The notes: a model not told the origin generated them from the letters alone. DNA of 64,000 nt from Acanthosepion lycidas (GCA_963932145.1 OZ010578.1:15816111-15880110), one strand, 5' to 3'; shown: positions 1-11,526, counted from the stretch's first letter. Program-made: numbers and translations.

Positions 1-83
1 CTTTTTGGAGGGACGAATAGAGAGACTTGGTGCACCGAATGCCACAAGTTTCCCAAACGACCCTCCGCAGGTTTTGAATTCAG

Positions 84-88
<5 letters not shown>

Positions 89-152
<64 letters not shown>

Positions 153-176
153 ATTCGTGTGTGTGTGTGTGCGTGT
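89..176. repeat. (TA)n-(TG)n compound microsatellite
   Basis: About 42 bases of TA followed by an interrupted TG tract. It is the first of more than 30 TA tracts in the window. The reading frame through it (Tyr-Ile then Cys-Val repeats) is an artefact. Confidence 0.97.
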
Positions 177-897
177 GTAACCATTCCTGTGCCGAAACAA
201 GTTTGATTAAAAAGCACCGACGCGGTATGTCTGTTTCATTTTTTATTAAAAATTTTAAAATTCTCTATAGCAAGGATAGAATATATGTAAAAATAAAGAT
301 TACAAAACTATAAAAATGCTAAAATTCGTTAAATTCATAACATCATGTTAGTTACAATATATAACATATATTCAATTAATCTTAAACTAAAATAATTTAA
401 ATGTTCATTGCCACATAATTACTTACAAGCTTACTCAGTTTTGTTTATTACGCATTGAATTGTGGCTCTTGGCGTCCTCCATAGCTTGCCTGACTGTTCG
501 GTTAACCGGATGGATTTTTTTTTCTAACGATAAATGCTGCCAAGATGGCTACACGGCTTATTTGAAAAAAATCGAAAAATATATTTATATAATTCACTTC
601 CCAGTTGGTTTGTATGTTTGAGAATCTGACAACTTAATTGATTTAGTTATGACATTTTGTGCGATAACCCTAGTGGCACTAAAGACCCGCTATTGATTTA
701 CAAAGGAGGCCATATATGGAGCAAGAGTAAGGATTGTGAAATGAGATCACTATTAAATTGGTTGACCTTTTAGCTCTTGCTCTCGCTTCTTGAAGACGAT
801 TCAGAGAAGCTCACTGAAAACTGCTGAATCAACTTAAACTCGTTAATCTCCATTCTACCCACTCCAATACACACATACATACACACGCACGCGCGCG

Positions 898-942
<45 letters not shown>

Positions 943-2130
943 GAAGAGGGAAGGAAAGAATTAAATTAAATGAGGGGCATTGACCTGAGTTCTGTAGAGT
1001 GAAATCTTGTTCAGTTTTATTATTTTTTATAATTAATGATTACTTAATCTTTGTTCGTGTTTAATATTGTACACTATCCTGTTGATAGAGTGCTTCAAAA
1101 CACAGCAGTTTGGGAATATTAAAGATTCATGCAATATAGTCTAACGCTTCTTGCCAAATTTAATTCATTCATAGATGAATATTTAGCGATCTAATGTTGA
1201 ATTTTTATGACATTACCACAATTACCCTGTAATTAGTGTGTGCCATATTTCAAGTATGTGTCGTGTTTTTCTTCACAACGTCGTTGGAAATATTTGCTAT
1301 TTCATGGGTTGTTGCATAAAGTAGGGCAATTTAAGTCAATGGAATATGTCCTAGCCAAAAGAAATTACAATACTTTCTGACGTGTGGTAAAGGATGAAGA
1401 TTTTATGCAGTAAAATCACCAGATAATTAATTAAAAAGAGAAATATTTGCCTCAGGAAAGTATTTCAAAGGTCATGGTTCTCGGACCAGTGATGAATCGC
1501 CATAACTTATCGATGTTCCCTAATTGATATTTTAAAAAACATTCACCGGAATTCCACAAAGAATCCTGTTTCCTTACAGATTCTATTTATTTTGAATAGC
1601 TGAAGTCTGTAGCCGATCAAGCCATGACTGTATTTGGGATTCTTCTAACGAAAACATTTCTTTGGCAATAGCTATTTTGTTCAAACATTACGAAAAAACA
1701 ATGACGAAAAAAATGAATACATTTGTTCAAAGGATGAATTGATTTTTTTCTCCGTAATTTCCGAATGCTTTACATCAATTCCGAATTATCCATAAGCATA
1801 AAAACGAAACCCCACAGTTACATGCATGCAAAAAATGTAGGGAAATAAACACTGTTCCGAGATTCCTAACGTTAAGCAAAAGATGGTGGCAAAAATGTTT
1901 ACAACACCCTTGTAATAAAGTGGTTTTGAATTTCTTTCTTACTCATTATGTGAATCATGTAGCTAATATAAACTGCACAACTTCCTCATACGTTATAACT
2001 CTTGAATCATTGAGATTGGACGAAAGGATATGTGTCATTTCTCAGTCAGACCAACAAGGCTATTGAAAATACGATATTTTTTCATTCAGATTCTGCGAAG
2101 TAGATTGAATCAAAAAGATCCGTGTAATCT

Positions 2131-2135
<5 letters not shown>
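177..2135. other. AT-rich non-coding stretch
   Basis: No recognisable gene or element. It contains a CA-CG-CA-TA compound microsatellite at about 870-942. Reading frames are short and low in complexity. Confidence 0.6.

Positions 2136-2190
<55 letters not shown>
2136..2190. repeat. (TA)n microsatellite
   Basis: Uninterrupted TA repeat of about 55 bases in AT-rich non-coding DNA. Confidence 0.97.
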
Positions 2191-2194
<4 letters not shown>

Positions 2195-2591
2195 AAATAT
2201 ACTTATATTATATATTATAAAAAAAAATCATTTTAATAAAAATCAATTTCACCCTAGCCTGACCACTGACTCATGCCTTTCGTCTGACTGAAACATTGAA
2301 ATGAATAAATTCTATATTATTTTTTCGAGTGGCTTCTTTTTTTAGCTTTCACAGTTAAATTTCTATTTCCGACACGAACTTAGTCTACACTAGGGTTGAT
2401 AAGACAGACGAGAAGACCTATATTTCCGTCTGACGAAATAAACTTATTCCACATATGAAGTGATTTTGTTTCTTTTTTTGTATTGAGTATTTATTATTTT
2501 CTCTGTAATAATAAATACATGGAGCCCTTTTAGTGGATCAGTTTCTATTATGTTAGCAAACAACTGGATCAGTTTTCAGCAGATTTGTTAC

Positions 2592-2595
<4 letters not shown>

Positions 2596-2671
<76 letters not shown>
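2596..2671. repeat. (TA)n microsatellite
   Basis: Uninterrupted TA repeat of about 75 bases. It immediately precedes a SINE-like sequence. Confidence 0.97.
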
Positions 2672-2677
<6 letters not shown>

Positions 2678-2890
2678 ATACGAGGAGCTAATGGATGGCA
2701 GTTCTGATTGAGTAATCGGGGAACTGAGTTCGAATTCCACTTACATGTTAATAACCTTGAGAAAGATATGAATCAATCACTTCTTTCCCCATCTTTGGGT
2801 AAATAGCAACACAGACTGAATCCTATAGCCTCGACTAGATACCATTCTAAGAGAAGTAAAAACTCTTAATTAAAAGAAACAAAAGATTAG
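2678..2890 (+). mobile_element. tRNA-derived SINE (probable)
   Basis: The 5' part reads like a tRNA-related SINE head. A sequence GAGTTCGAATTCC near 2728 matches the RNA polymerase III B box (consensus GGTTCGANNCC), and a weaker A-box-like stretch lies about 40-50 bases upstream. A non-tRNA body and an A-rich 3' end (TTAATTAAAAGAAACAAAAG, about 2867-2886) follow. It sits directly after a TA array. I infer a SINE from the B box, the body and the A-rich end. Family and exact ends are not certain. Confidence 0.55.
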
Positions 2891-3309
2891 GTTCCGCCAG
2901 ACTCTCTCACCCAGGGAATATCAGTTGCTAAAACTACCACAATAGTTGTACGTCAATGACCCTAGAAGCTTAATTTTTAGAAAAGATAAAATAAAATAGA
3001 AAATGTATGCGGTCATATGTGTGAAACAATTGGAAACTAGGAATATATGTTCGATATGGTAGGATATATAGATATGTTATAAAGATGATGCAAATGCGTT
3101 TGATAAGGTACAAGCCAAATAAATGCTTTGCTAGCTTGATTTATTTGGGAAATTTATTAAAATAATCCCGAAATTATATTGGGAGAAAACCGCTTGTACA
3201 CGGATACATAATGAATTCAGTAAATGTATGTATCTTCTCACTTAAATTACTTAACCTTTACAATGAGACAAATTAGTGACCTACCAGATTTTAATATTGA
3301 AACTAACAA

Positions 3310-4000
3310 TCTTAACATTTCTTAAATCTAATTTGACAGCAAGCGATAAATAAGATCTACAGGAAACCCTTCATTGTTATTAAAGAAAAATGAGAAGCAA
3401 GTACTAAAACCCAATTGTAAGCAGACTGAACATATGTTTGTCAGCAAAAAGAGCAGTCTTAAATGCAAACTAAGAATAGGATACACCAATATTAAGCAAG
3501 TAAGAACATTTAGATATCTGAGTGCTTTAACGGAAAAAATGCCATAGCAAAATAAGGTGCATTGGAATAGAATAATGTCTTTCAGAAGCTAAGCAACATA
3601 TTAAGAAACAGGAAAATTTCGTTAGAAATAAATAGTAAAGTTCTGAATTTTCGTGTAATGTCAGGCCTCCTATATTGCAGTGAATGCTGGACAGAAGAGT
3701 CATAAGGCAACAGAAATATTGTTCTACAGGAGGATGTTTAGGATGCCAAAGACTGAACAGTAAGAAAGAAATTTTAAGAAAAATGGAAAGAAAAATATAC
3801 TTCGAATTTGAAGAAAATATATATAGCGGACATTACAAAGATGCATAATGAGGAAAGACGGCTTAGAGAATGTGACACCCACTTTACATACTGAAGGTAA
3901 ACGTGAGAGTTGAAAACAGCGTATAATCTACCTGAGGGGTTTGTGTAAATGATTTTCATACCAGGGATTATGAGTGATAGTATAAATGAAAACCGTACTA
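3310..4000 (+). pseudogene. RTE-clade LINE, 3' part of reverse transcriptase
   Basis: Frames of the plus strand give the C-terminal part of the endonuclease-reverse transcriptase common in invertebrate RTE elements. In order one sees KTEHMFVSKKSS-like, KCKLRIGYTNIKQVRTFRYL (the palm/thumb segment after the catalytic YADD), a degraded LYGSECW-type box, a FYRRMFRMP box and MRKDGLENVT near 3850-3880. These boxes lie in different frames separated by stops, so the copy is dead. The endonuclease and the catalytic part of the RT are absent, which is a usual 5' truncation. No clear target duplication or tail was found. Family assignment rests on remembered motif order. Confidence 0.72.
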
Positions 4001-4248
4001 ACCTTATAGGAAGTAGTGGAGAGCCAGTTTCGCTTATTTTCTCAAGGGACACGGCACATAGAAGAAGATTCGAGTTGGCATACAAAAGATCAGGGAAGGG
4101 ATATAAAAATTATGCAGTGGCTCAGGTAATTGAAATATTTCTTTTATTTAAACTTTCTCATCGTCATAGCATTTGAGAGAATATAAAAACGAATTACGGG
4201 GCTGCTTCTAATTATGAAAAGCACTTTGCAATTCTTATCTTTATAGTA

Positions 4249-4433
4249 CAGTGTAACCCGGATATAAGAGAGTTGTCGGGACCAGAGAAGAAGTATCTTA
4301 TATCCGGGTTTCTCTGATATCCGGTTTTGGTCTATTTTGTTTAGGTAAGTATGGCTCTAATTTGGGACCAGATAAAATCTCTCTTATATCCGGGTTTCTC
4401 TCATATACGGTCTCTTATATCCGGGTTACACTG
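4249..4433. mobile_element. pogo/Tigger-type MITE
   Basis: A 185-bp element with near-perfect terminal inverted repeats (CAGTGTAACCCGGATATAAG and its complement), flanked on both sides by TA (4247-4248 and 4434-4435), the duplication made by Tc1/mariner/pogo transposases. The segment TCTTATATCCGGGTTTCTCT occurs twice inside (near 4292 and 4382). It has no coding capacity, so a transposase would have had to act in trans. The assignment to pogo/Tigger rests on the end sequence and is an inference. Confidence 0.85.
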
Positions 4434-4439
4434 TAGTGT

Positions 4440-5910
4440 CAGGGATACCATTTAAGTTTCATCTACGATCGTCAACACGTCCCACTTCCTGTTCAATTCT
4501 TTTGAACATTATCTGGATACTATTTTGTACATCCGCTATCCTTTTACTCGCTATTCTCCTCTCGGGTCGTTCATCACCGTTGCCTTTTTAAAACCTGTGC
4601 TAGAATTTGTCAGCTAGCATGATGTTCGTAGAGCGGTTGTAGCATAATTGTCTGAAATTGTATTTTAATTGAAGACAAGTAGATATTGTGAATCCTATGG
4701 ACATCTCGTGTATCAATCAAGTTGTGTGATTATTGAGGATGAATGTCGCAAGCATAGCACTTAAAACAACAAGATATTTCCCATACCAATTCATGTGTTT
4801 CTGTGTTATATCATTACAACATATAAAAATGATCGGGTTGTAATTATAATGGCAATACGTTTTCCATTTCTAGCAATAAAGTTCGAAGCAAATTGAATTT
4901 TAAAAAAAATAGTAAAACGGAAAATAAAATAAAATATAGCTTAAATTTGTAAGTGGCAATTAAACTGACAGCATTTTTATACATTCTTCAGTGTTATTCT
5001 TTTTTATGTTAGCCATTCCAAGCACTTTTTTTTTTGGCTTCCACATATTTTTATATTTATTTTGCTTTTCTGTTTAGCTTCAATCAAACATTTCTACAAT
5101 TATTTCCAACGTTTCTACTCAGTGTAGCAAAATAAATTACAACACTACAGCAGTCATTTAATACGAAAGCGTTATTAACAAATACGTATTGGAGAAGTTT
5201 GTTTATAATGGGGGCTCCAATAACTTGAATAGATTTGAAATGTAAATTAACTTTAAGTATCAAATGATGTTTTCTTTTTCTTTCAGATATGGCGGATACT
5301 TGGGCATATTATTTTTTTACATATAACTACCATGACTTAAATAGCATATTTCCAATAGAGAAATAAATTTTCACTAATAAAACTGATTTATTTACTGCTG
5401 ACTTTGATCCGTCTTAATGAAACATATTTATATATAATCCGTCTTAATGAAAAACCCTTTATTTATATAAATTTGAGATTGACAAGAATGACTTTTAAAT
5501 GATGAAAATGGAAAAGGATATATTGTTCTTGGCTATCTGCAAAGAAATAGAATGGAACGGCTACTATATTTCACTAACTAAATAAATAGCTTTATAATTA
5601 TGTACGTATTCGAACAGAAAATACTAACGATTATTTAAAAATCTTTTCTTGTTTAAACAATCATTCCTGACACCAGAAATAGGCATAACGTACTTTCAGT
5701 TTCTTTCCCTTCCAAATCAATTCTTAAACTTCGGTGTTGTCTTAATGGTAAACTATCTTTTACCATAAAATGTCTCTGTTTATTTAGGAAATTGATGATA
5801 CACAATATAAAAATCTCGGATAGTAGTTATCATTTTGTATATATAAATCACAGTACGACCAGTTGTCATTAGTCTTTCTCCCTCTAATTCTCTACTTACT
5901 TATCATTAGG

Positions 5911-5917
<7 letters not shown>
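4440..5917. other. AT-rich non-coding stretch
   Basis: Nothing recognisable on either strand. Homopolymer runs and short AT-rich frames only. Confidence 0.6.

Positions 5918-5979
<62 letters not shown>
5918..5979. repeat. (TA)n microsatellite
   Basis: About 60 bases of TA just before the transposase-bearing segment. The array may lie at the edge of that element. Confidence 0.96.
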
Positions 5980-5983
<4 letters not shown>

Positions 5984-6229
5984 GTATCAAATATATTTTA
6001 ACAAACATTGGAAAAACGTTCATCATAGCAAAACATGGTCAAAGGTTCATATAAAAAGTTTCAAGCAAATCCTTCGTTTTTGAGTTATTACTTTTAAAGA
6101 AATCTTACTGTAGATGGCGCTATGTTACCATAGGTTGCATTTGCCATTCGTGTAGATTTGTGGCCTTCAACGTTTAACGTATGCAGTAGTTCGGTAACAG
6201 ACAAGTGTTCCGTTTAACAATAACAGGTT

Positions 6230-7625
6230 ATTCATATCGTAAGCAAGCAGCTGTGATTTTTACATACTGCTGCGCAAATGGTAATATACCTGACGCTGCA
6301 CAACTGTATAAGACTGCGTTCCAAACTGAAGGGCAGCAATTATGAAACGTTTCTTCGGTTTATCGTCGCGTTGTTGATACAAGATCCGTGGCACCACAAA
6401 CTATGGATCAAGGGAGACCGACATCTGCTTCTATGCCTGACCACGAAGCACCGACTCTTCAGACGGTCGGAGATGATCCAGGTATCAGCTCACGTCAAGT
6501 GGCCCTAACATGTTGTACAGCTCATAGTACAGGATGGAGGGAACTTCCTGTATGCGTATCATTTGAAACGTGTGCAGTGTCGTTTGCCTTCTATTCACGC
6601 ACCACGGGATAACATTTGCTTATCGATTATTGTACAAATTGCCGATCTGCTGTTTGTCGCTTCAGTCTTATTTACGGATGGGGAAATATTTGGAAGAGAT
6701 AGAGCAACAAATGAACACAACCACCATTTGTGGGAGAATCACAGTCTCCATACAGGCTAGACACCAGCATCAGTTTACGATTAATGTGTGGGCTGGAATT
6801 GTAGGTGACTGTCTGCTAGGTCCATATGTTCTTCCAGCACGTATTACAAGAGCTATATTTAACCATTTCAACAGTGAGACGAAATGCCAACCTAGTAGCA
6901 TGTTTAAATTCATGCAGTTTCTGTAGCAGTGAATGTAGCTTGTCGGAGCAGTTGCCATGAAAATATTAGTAGGACAGACAGAGGGAAGCCACAGCATGTC
7001 AGTGAGAGAGTGACTGTAGATGAGATGCCAGATCAGGACCTATCACATTGCATACACATCTCTGTATTTTGTTGAGGCCCTCGAGATGAGCAGATGGGGC
7101 ACCAGACCATATATGACAACAGTATTCAATGCAAGGATGAATAGCTGATTTGTAGATAATAAAGGAAACTGGTGTGCAGTGTGCCTCAAGGTCTTTAGAT
7201 GACCCTTGTCAGGTTTTGAATTCAGGGTTCTCCTTCTAGACTGGTTGCCAATCAAGTCTAAAGAGTCCAACCTGTTCTACTGTTTAGTCCATAGCTAAGG
7301 ATATACACCCGATAATACTAAGAAACAAGTGGCTTTTGACTGATGGGGCTCCTGCACATTTTAGCCACATTATTCCCGATGCACCTGGCTGAAATATACA
7401 ATGAAACCTGGGGATGACCCTTTCCATGGCCTGCAAGTTCCCCCAACATCAACCCTTTGGGCTTTTATCTGTGATGCCACCTAAAAAATTCATCAACGTG
7501 GCATAGGGACCTGAGAAAACATTCTACGCCGTATGGGAGTATTTGAAAGGGTTCTCTAATCAATGGTCCAACGGGTGATGAAGCAAGCGGAGGACATTTT
7601 GATCATTGGTTATAAGTTGCTGTGA
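6230..7625 (+). pseudogene. IS630/mariner-type DDE transposase fossil, interrupted
   Basis: Plus-strand frames give, in order: an N-terminal helix-turn-helix region (SRKQTAVIFTYCC, LYKTAF), DNPGISSRQ-like linker text, a catalytic-domain segment ending INVWAGIVGDCLLGPYVLPAR at about 6785-6845, then after an interruption TDGAPAHF (about 7340) carrying the second catalytic Asp, and a degraded SPNLNPLxF box with MKQAEDILIIGYKLL near 7600. This order is that of the transposase family widespread in insects and molluscs within the IS630-Tc1-mariner group. Many stops and frameshifts break it. About 410 bases of a LINE lie between the middle and C-terminal parts. Terminal repeats could not be fixed with confidence. 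Confidence 0.82.
6880..7290 (-). mobile_element. Jockey/CR1-type LINE fragment nested in the transposase
   Basis: The minus strand gives the segment that follows the RT palm in Jockey/CR1 elements: IYKSAIHPCIEYCCHIWSGA, then HLEGLNKIQRCVCNVIGPDL, then a degraded region matching the usual LxHRRxVASLxLFYRYxHGxCSxEL block (about 6930-7010). It lies between the two halves of a plus-strand transposase, and the transposase text resumes after it. The LINE piece is therefore the younger insertion, or the locus was rearranged. A few stops interrupt it. Only about 130 codons of the roughly 900-codon ORF2 are present. Confidence 0.8.
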
Positions 7626-7729
7626 TACAACGATGGCCCTTCGGACATATGTTTGTACTGATATTTTACATTGTTTTTGTGTCAGAAACCCGGCACCAAT
7701 ATTGTAAAAATCCTTTGGATAGTATTTTG

Positions 7730-7930
7730 AATGACGCATTTAAGTGGATCCACCTTAAACTTTAATCTCAAAAACATTATTTACATTATTCGGACTATTG
7801 TTTTCATCTTAGTCGCCATATCTATTACAACGTTTCGGTCGTTATACGCTCCAGCCTTCTTCAGGTGCTTTATTTCGCTCACTGGGGTAGATTGTTCTAG
7901 TTCCACGTGTCAGTAATCAGATATCTCCTG
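7730..7930 (-). other. Probable 3' region of a PLE with hammerhead-like motif
   Basis: On the minus strand this lies downstream of the PLE GIY-YIG fragment. It contains CCTGAAGAAGGC (about 7872-7861) followed by CCGAAACGTT (about 7840-7831), the arrangement of CUGANGA ... GAAA in hammerhead ribozymes found at PLE ends. Stem III and the cleavage triplet are not convincing here. A 20-mer GTCCGAATAATGTAAATAAT at about 7776-7795 (minus) recurs at about 11398-11417 (plus), which marks it as part of a dispersed repeat. Confidence 0.45.
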
Positions 7931-8201
7931 TTAATTTTCCCTCTGAAAGATCTCCACTGCCTTCAACGGGTATTGAACTCACACTCTTTTTAGGTTTTGT
8001 CACTGGATCTAACCAACGCCTTTATCCACTGTGACATGGTGTCTTTGAGGACATCTGTGTATGAATTTCTGGGTATTATAATCCTAATGTCTTCACCAAC
8101 CATTTTTACCAGTGCACATATTGCAATTTTGCTGTTATCATTACATGATTTTACGAGAATTCATATTGCAACTTTGTTGTTCTTATCGCTTTTCTCTGAC
8201 A
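7931..8201. other. Stretch without recognised feature
   Basis: It lies between the PLE 3' region and the GIY-YIG fragment and is probably PLE untranslated sequence. No motif was recognised in it. Confidence 0.4.
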
Positions 8202-8673
8202 CTAGTTATTACTAGTTCCCATATTATATATTTCTAAGTTTGGTCTGCTCAGGATATTTTTGTGGCCTAGCATATGTGCTGATTCCTTAAGTTTACGAAT
8301 TTTCCAATGGTGTTCCTTGTCTATGATCTCAACCTGATCCACCAGAGGGCGGTGATCTCCCTTATCTCTCCATATATGGCCTGATTTTGCCACTTCCTCT
8401 CGTGTTACAGTTTTCTTGTTCCTTACATTGAGGTGGCGGTCTGTCTCTCTTTTATATTTATTTCCGCAGCAGCACGGGAGAGCGTACACACAGTCTTTAG
8501 TCATGTTCTCCTCTATGGGAAGTCTCACTCGAGCTTTTGAAGGTTGTCCTGCTATTATATGAACCGCAGATCTTTTTGTATTTTCTCTGATAACCCCTTC
8601 ACATAAGGCAAGCAGACTGTTTTCTGAGTGTTGTTGTCCTCATCCTCTTGTACCCGCCTATCCCAGTTTTGGG

Positions 8674-8690
<17 letters not shown>
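8202..8690 (-). pseudogene. Penelope-like element, GIY-YIG endonuclease fragment (broken)
   Basis: The minus strand gives the C-terminal end of a PLE protein. It starts with a connector (VCLPYVKGLSEKIQKDLR), then a region beginning VYALPCCCGNKYKRETDRHL that corresponds to the PLE GIY-YIG start (usual form CGxxYIGETxR). KSGHIWRDKGDHRPLVDQVE and HWKIRKLKESAHML, typical of the C-terminus, follow. The reverse transcriptase upstream is missing, and the 5' side runs into TA arrays. PLE proteins join a telomerase-like RT to this endonuclease to prime reverse transcription on nicked DNA. The copy is a broken, 5'-truncated fossil. Confidence 0.82.
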
Positions 8691-8749
<59 letters not shown>

Positions 8750-8759
8750 CTGTAAATTT

Positions 8760-8794
<35 letters not shown>
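8678..8794. repeat. Two adjacent (TA)n microsatellites
   Basis: TA tracts at about 8680-8746 and 8764-8794, separated by a short unique spacer. They lie at the upstream limit of the PLE fragment. Confidence 0.96.
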
Positions 8795-8797
<3 letters not shown>

Positions 8798-9189
8798 GAC
8801 ATTATAGCTTTAATATATGAGATAGTTATGGGTAAAAGTGCTCAATTTCGGAGAAAGAGCGCATGTAGATATAAAAGGGGTCACTGAGCTTAACACCAAG
8901 CAAATTCGATAATATTCTCACAATTAGTAACCTAAAATGATCCCGGAGTCGGGAAAAAGTTTTTCATAAAATTTAAATTCTACAATGAATATGACCATTT
9001 CTATAGTTACTAATATTAACTTTATATGAGAATATATATTGATAACCTCATTTTTTTGTAAGTTTATTTAAACAAGATACGAAAAAGGTACTCTGATTTG
9101 ACTGTATCCCTGTAAATGACCGAAAGAAATGTGCTTCTGAACTTGGTGCTGTTCTCTCGAAAATCGACAAAAAATGTTTTGCTTCTTCT
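8795..9189. other. Non-coding spacer
   Basis: No recognisable element. It may include PLE 5' or LINE-flanking sequence. Confidence 0.4.
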
Positions 9190-10554
9190 CACTTCCTGTG
9201 CGTCCGGTACTACATACCGAGCTAAACTCAAAAAACAGATTATCAGCTATAAACACTTTTGCTGTCCCTGTGGTGCAATGCAGCTTTAACACTCTTAATT
9301 GGACCGTAGCTGACATTAAACGAATGGAAGCCAAAATAAGAAACCTTCTCACATGATACCGCATGCATCATCCCAAAGCTGATGTTGATCGTCTGTATGT
9401 ACCCAGATCCGAAGGAGGCAGAGGATTAGTTCAACTAGAACTGTCCTACTAAACTGCAACAATTGGCTTTTAAAGATACATGGAAACTACAGAAAACCGG
9501 ATGATATGTGACAAAGAAGATGAAGGTAGTAAGCGACATTAATAAAAGAAGCTAACAAGTTCAAAATAGAACGACGTAATAAAATAAGCTAACAAGTTCA
9601 AAATGGAGTTTCAAATGGATGCAGAAATACAAGTAACGCACAATATACCGGCTGAAGCTGAAAAATACAGAAAAGAGAAAGCAAAGACAAATGCAACCGA
9701 CCAGATGCAGAAACAGTGGCACAATAAACCTCTTCATGGCCAATACTCCACCCGTACCAAACAAGATGACGTAGACAAAACCCGTACCCATCCGTGGCTA
9801 CGTAGTGCAGGGTTGAAAGCTGAAACTGAAAGATTCATCCTTGCTGCACATGACCAATTCTTGTTAACTTGGAATTATCAAGCACATATACTAAAATATT
9901 ATGTTAGCCCAAAATGCAGATTCTGTGATAAATATCCAGGAACAATTGATCATATTGTATCAGGTTGCACGATATTGGCACCCACTGAGTATAAAACCCG
10001 GCATGACAGAGTTGGCCAATATTTGCATTGGAAAATCTGTAACTTCTATGGCAAGGAAACTGAAAGAAAGTGTTATGGACACAACCCTAACCCGGTTACG
10101 TAAATAGGACCTGTTACAATTTTGTGGGACTACACAATAAACACAAACAGAACAATTAAAATTAACCGCCCAGACATTTATATTAGAGATCGCACACAAA
10201 ATGTGCCTCCTTATTTATATGGCAGTCCCTTCAGGCTGCAATGTATCTTCAAAGATAATTAAAAGGCTATCAAAATACAAGGACCTTGAAATAGAAATCT
10301 CCAAAATGTGGCACATGGGAACATCAACAATCCCCGTTGTAGTTCGAATCCTCGGAGTGGCTGGAAAAGATTCCATTTGTCTAATCGAAGGAATCCCTGG
10401 AAGCCCATCCCTTAAAGAAATAAAAAAAAAATTGTTCTCACGAGTACAGCCCACAACTTAGGCTTTGTCTATGTAATTTTTCCCCCAGTGAAAAATGTCA
10501 TGATGCCATTTCTAACCTTAGGTCCCTGGGCGGGACACATCAGAAATCAGAGGA

Positions 10555-10555
<1 letters not shown>
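9190..10555 (+). pseudogene. REL-endonuclease LINE copy A (5'-truncated)
   Basis: Plus-strand copy of the R2/R4/Hero/NeSL-like group, starting in the RT thumb (LHTELNSKNRLSAINTFAVP, then DVDRLYVPRSEGGRGLVQLE near 9390-9440). It then has PLHGQYSTRTKQDDVDKTRT, WLRSAGLKAETERFILAAHD, a CCHC knuckle CRFCDKYPGTIDHIVSGC (about 9914-9967), KTRHDRVGQYLHW and NRPDIYI. The CCHC, RHD and PD motifs define the restriction-like endonuclease. A short tandem duplication (ACAAGTTCAAAAT near 9555 and 9590), one in-frame stop after PNPVT and later frameshifts break it. It ends in the conserved 3' UTR hairpin (10521-10537) and a TAA tail. Confidence 0.88.
10521..10537 (+). other. 3' UTR hairpin of REL-LINE subfamily 1 (copy A)
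   Basis: GGTCCC and GGGAC flank a five-base loop. The same hairpin is found in the 3' UTR of copies B (30138-30154) and G (55147-55163). In LINEs the 3' UTR structure is often what the reverse transcriptase binds, so this may be the recognition element (inference). Confidence 0.6.
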
Positions 10556-10599
<44 letters not shown>

Positions 10600-10600
10600 C
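10556..10600. repeat. (AAT)n tail of LINE copy A
   Basis: About 15 AAT units directly after the sequence CAGAAATCAGAGGAAAT that ends subfamily 1 copies. It is either the LINE tail or its target. Confidence 0.92.
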
Positions 10601-10604
10601 CGAA

Positions 10605-11215
10605 ATACAGAATCTGCGGAAAATACGATGAAACTGTCGACCTCAGGATATCCGGAACTGGTAAAAAATGAATAATAACCACAGACATGAAAAATGTATC
10701 GAGATATGTGCACTGGAATATATGCAGGAAAACGAAACCACTGAGAGATTGTATGAGAACCAACCAGACATAGTTATCCAAAATAACGATGTAACTATCT
10801 TCTCGTCATGCTGATTCAAACTGACAGGGAAAAAAAGCCAACAGACCTAAAATTATCATGAACGACAAGAAATTCAGGAAGTGTTTGCTTATTGATCAAC
10901 AGTACTATCTGAGAGAAACACTGCCATCGAATCTATCGAAAAATTGTCCAAATGCAGGGACCTGGAGATCCATATTATCAAGATATGGGGAATGAAGACT
11001 GAGACAGTACCAATAGTAATCGGTGGTCCGGGTCTCTAGAGAAAAGGAATGGACAGATTTACTAACATTGTTCCAGGTAACATCAGCATAAAATTTTCCC
11101 AGAAGATCGCCCTTCATACTAATAATTGTGCTAACAATTAAGTGAGAATTCTCCTATAGGGCCTAAGTGCCATACTTTGCACCCGGCCCTATAGGATATA
11201 AAGCAGGAATCATAA
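10605..11215 (+). pseudogene. REL-endonuclease LINE copy H (subfamily 2, 5'-truncated)
   Basis: It begins with the CCHC region (PKYRICGKYDETVDLRISGTG, third and fourth ligands decayed) and runs through the end of the endonuclease: IESIEKLSKCRDLEIHIIKIWGMKTETVPIVIGGPG at about 10925-11037. Subfamily 1 copies read KLSKYKDLEIEISKMWPMGTSTIPVVVG at this place, so this is a related but separate subfamily. Several frameshifts and stops are present. The 3' UTR has a perfect 12-bp stem hairpin (11152-11196) and ends in short TAA repeats. It starts just after the tail of copy A in the same orientation. Confidence 0.8.
11152..11196 (+). other. 3' UTR hairpin of REL-LINE subfamily 2 (copy H)
   Basis: TCCTATAGGGCC (11152-11163) pairs perfectly with GGCCCTATAGGA (11185-11196) over 12 bp around a 21-base loop. 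It sits just before the TAA tail, the same place as the shorter subfamily 1 hairpin. A decayed form is present in copy D2. Confidence 0.75.
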
Positions 11216-11331
11216 AATAATAATAATAATAGTAGACAGCTAGACTTGTGAAGCAATTCTCTTCACTAGAATCTCAGTAGGTTTGTCCATGATGACAGGT
11301 TCACACTGGAATATAAATAAATATTTCTTTT

Positions 11332-11417
11332 ATTTACATTATTTGCATTATGTGAGCTGCTATCCTCATCTTCATAGCAATGACAATGAGGATAACTGTC
11401 CGAATAATGTAAATAAT
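11332..11417. repeat. Imperfect fold-back repeat
   Basis: ATTTACATTATT...TATCCTCAT is mirrored by ATGAGGATA...AATAATGTAAAT, giving an imperfect inverted repeat with arms of about 35 bp. The right arm shares a 20-mer with the 3' region of the PLE fragment at 7.78 kb, so it may be a stray PLE end. Confidence 0.6.
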
Positions 11418-11526
11418 ATAATTAATCATGATACTTCCTCTCAGATGTATAGACAGAAATTTTTGTTTTGTAAGACAGACGTGATGTTGACGGTATATCT
11501 AAAATCTAGTTTAAGCTATAAAAATA

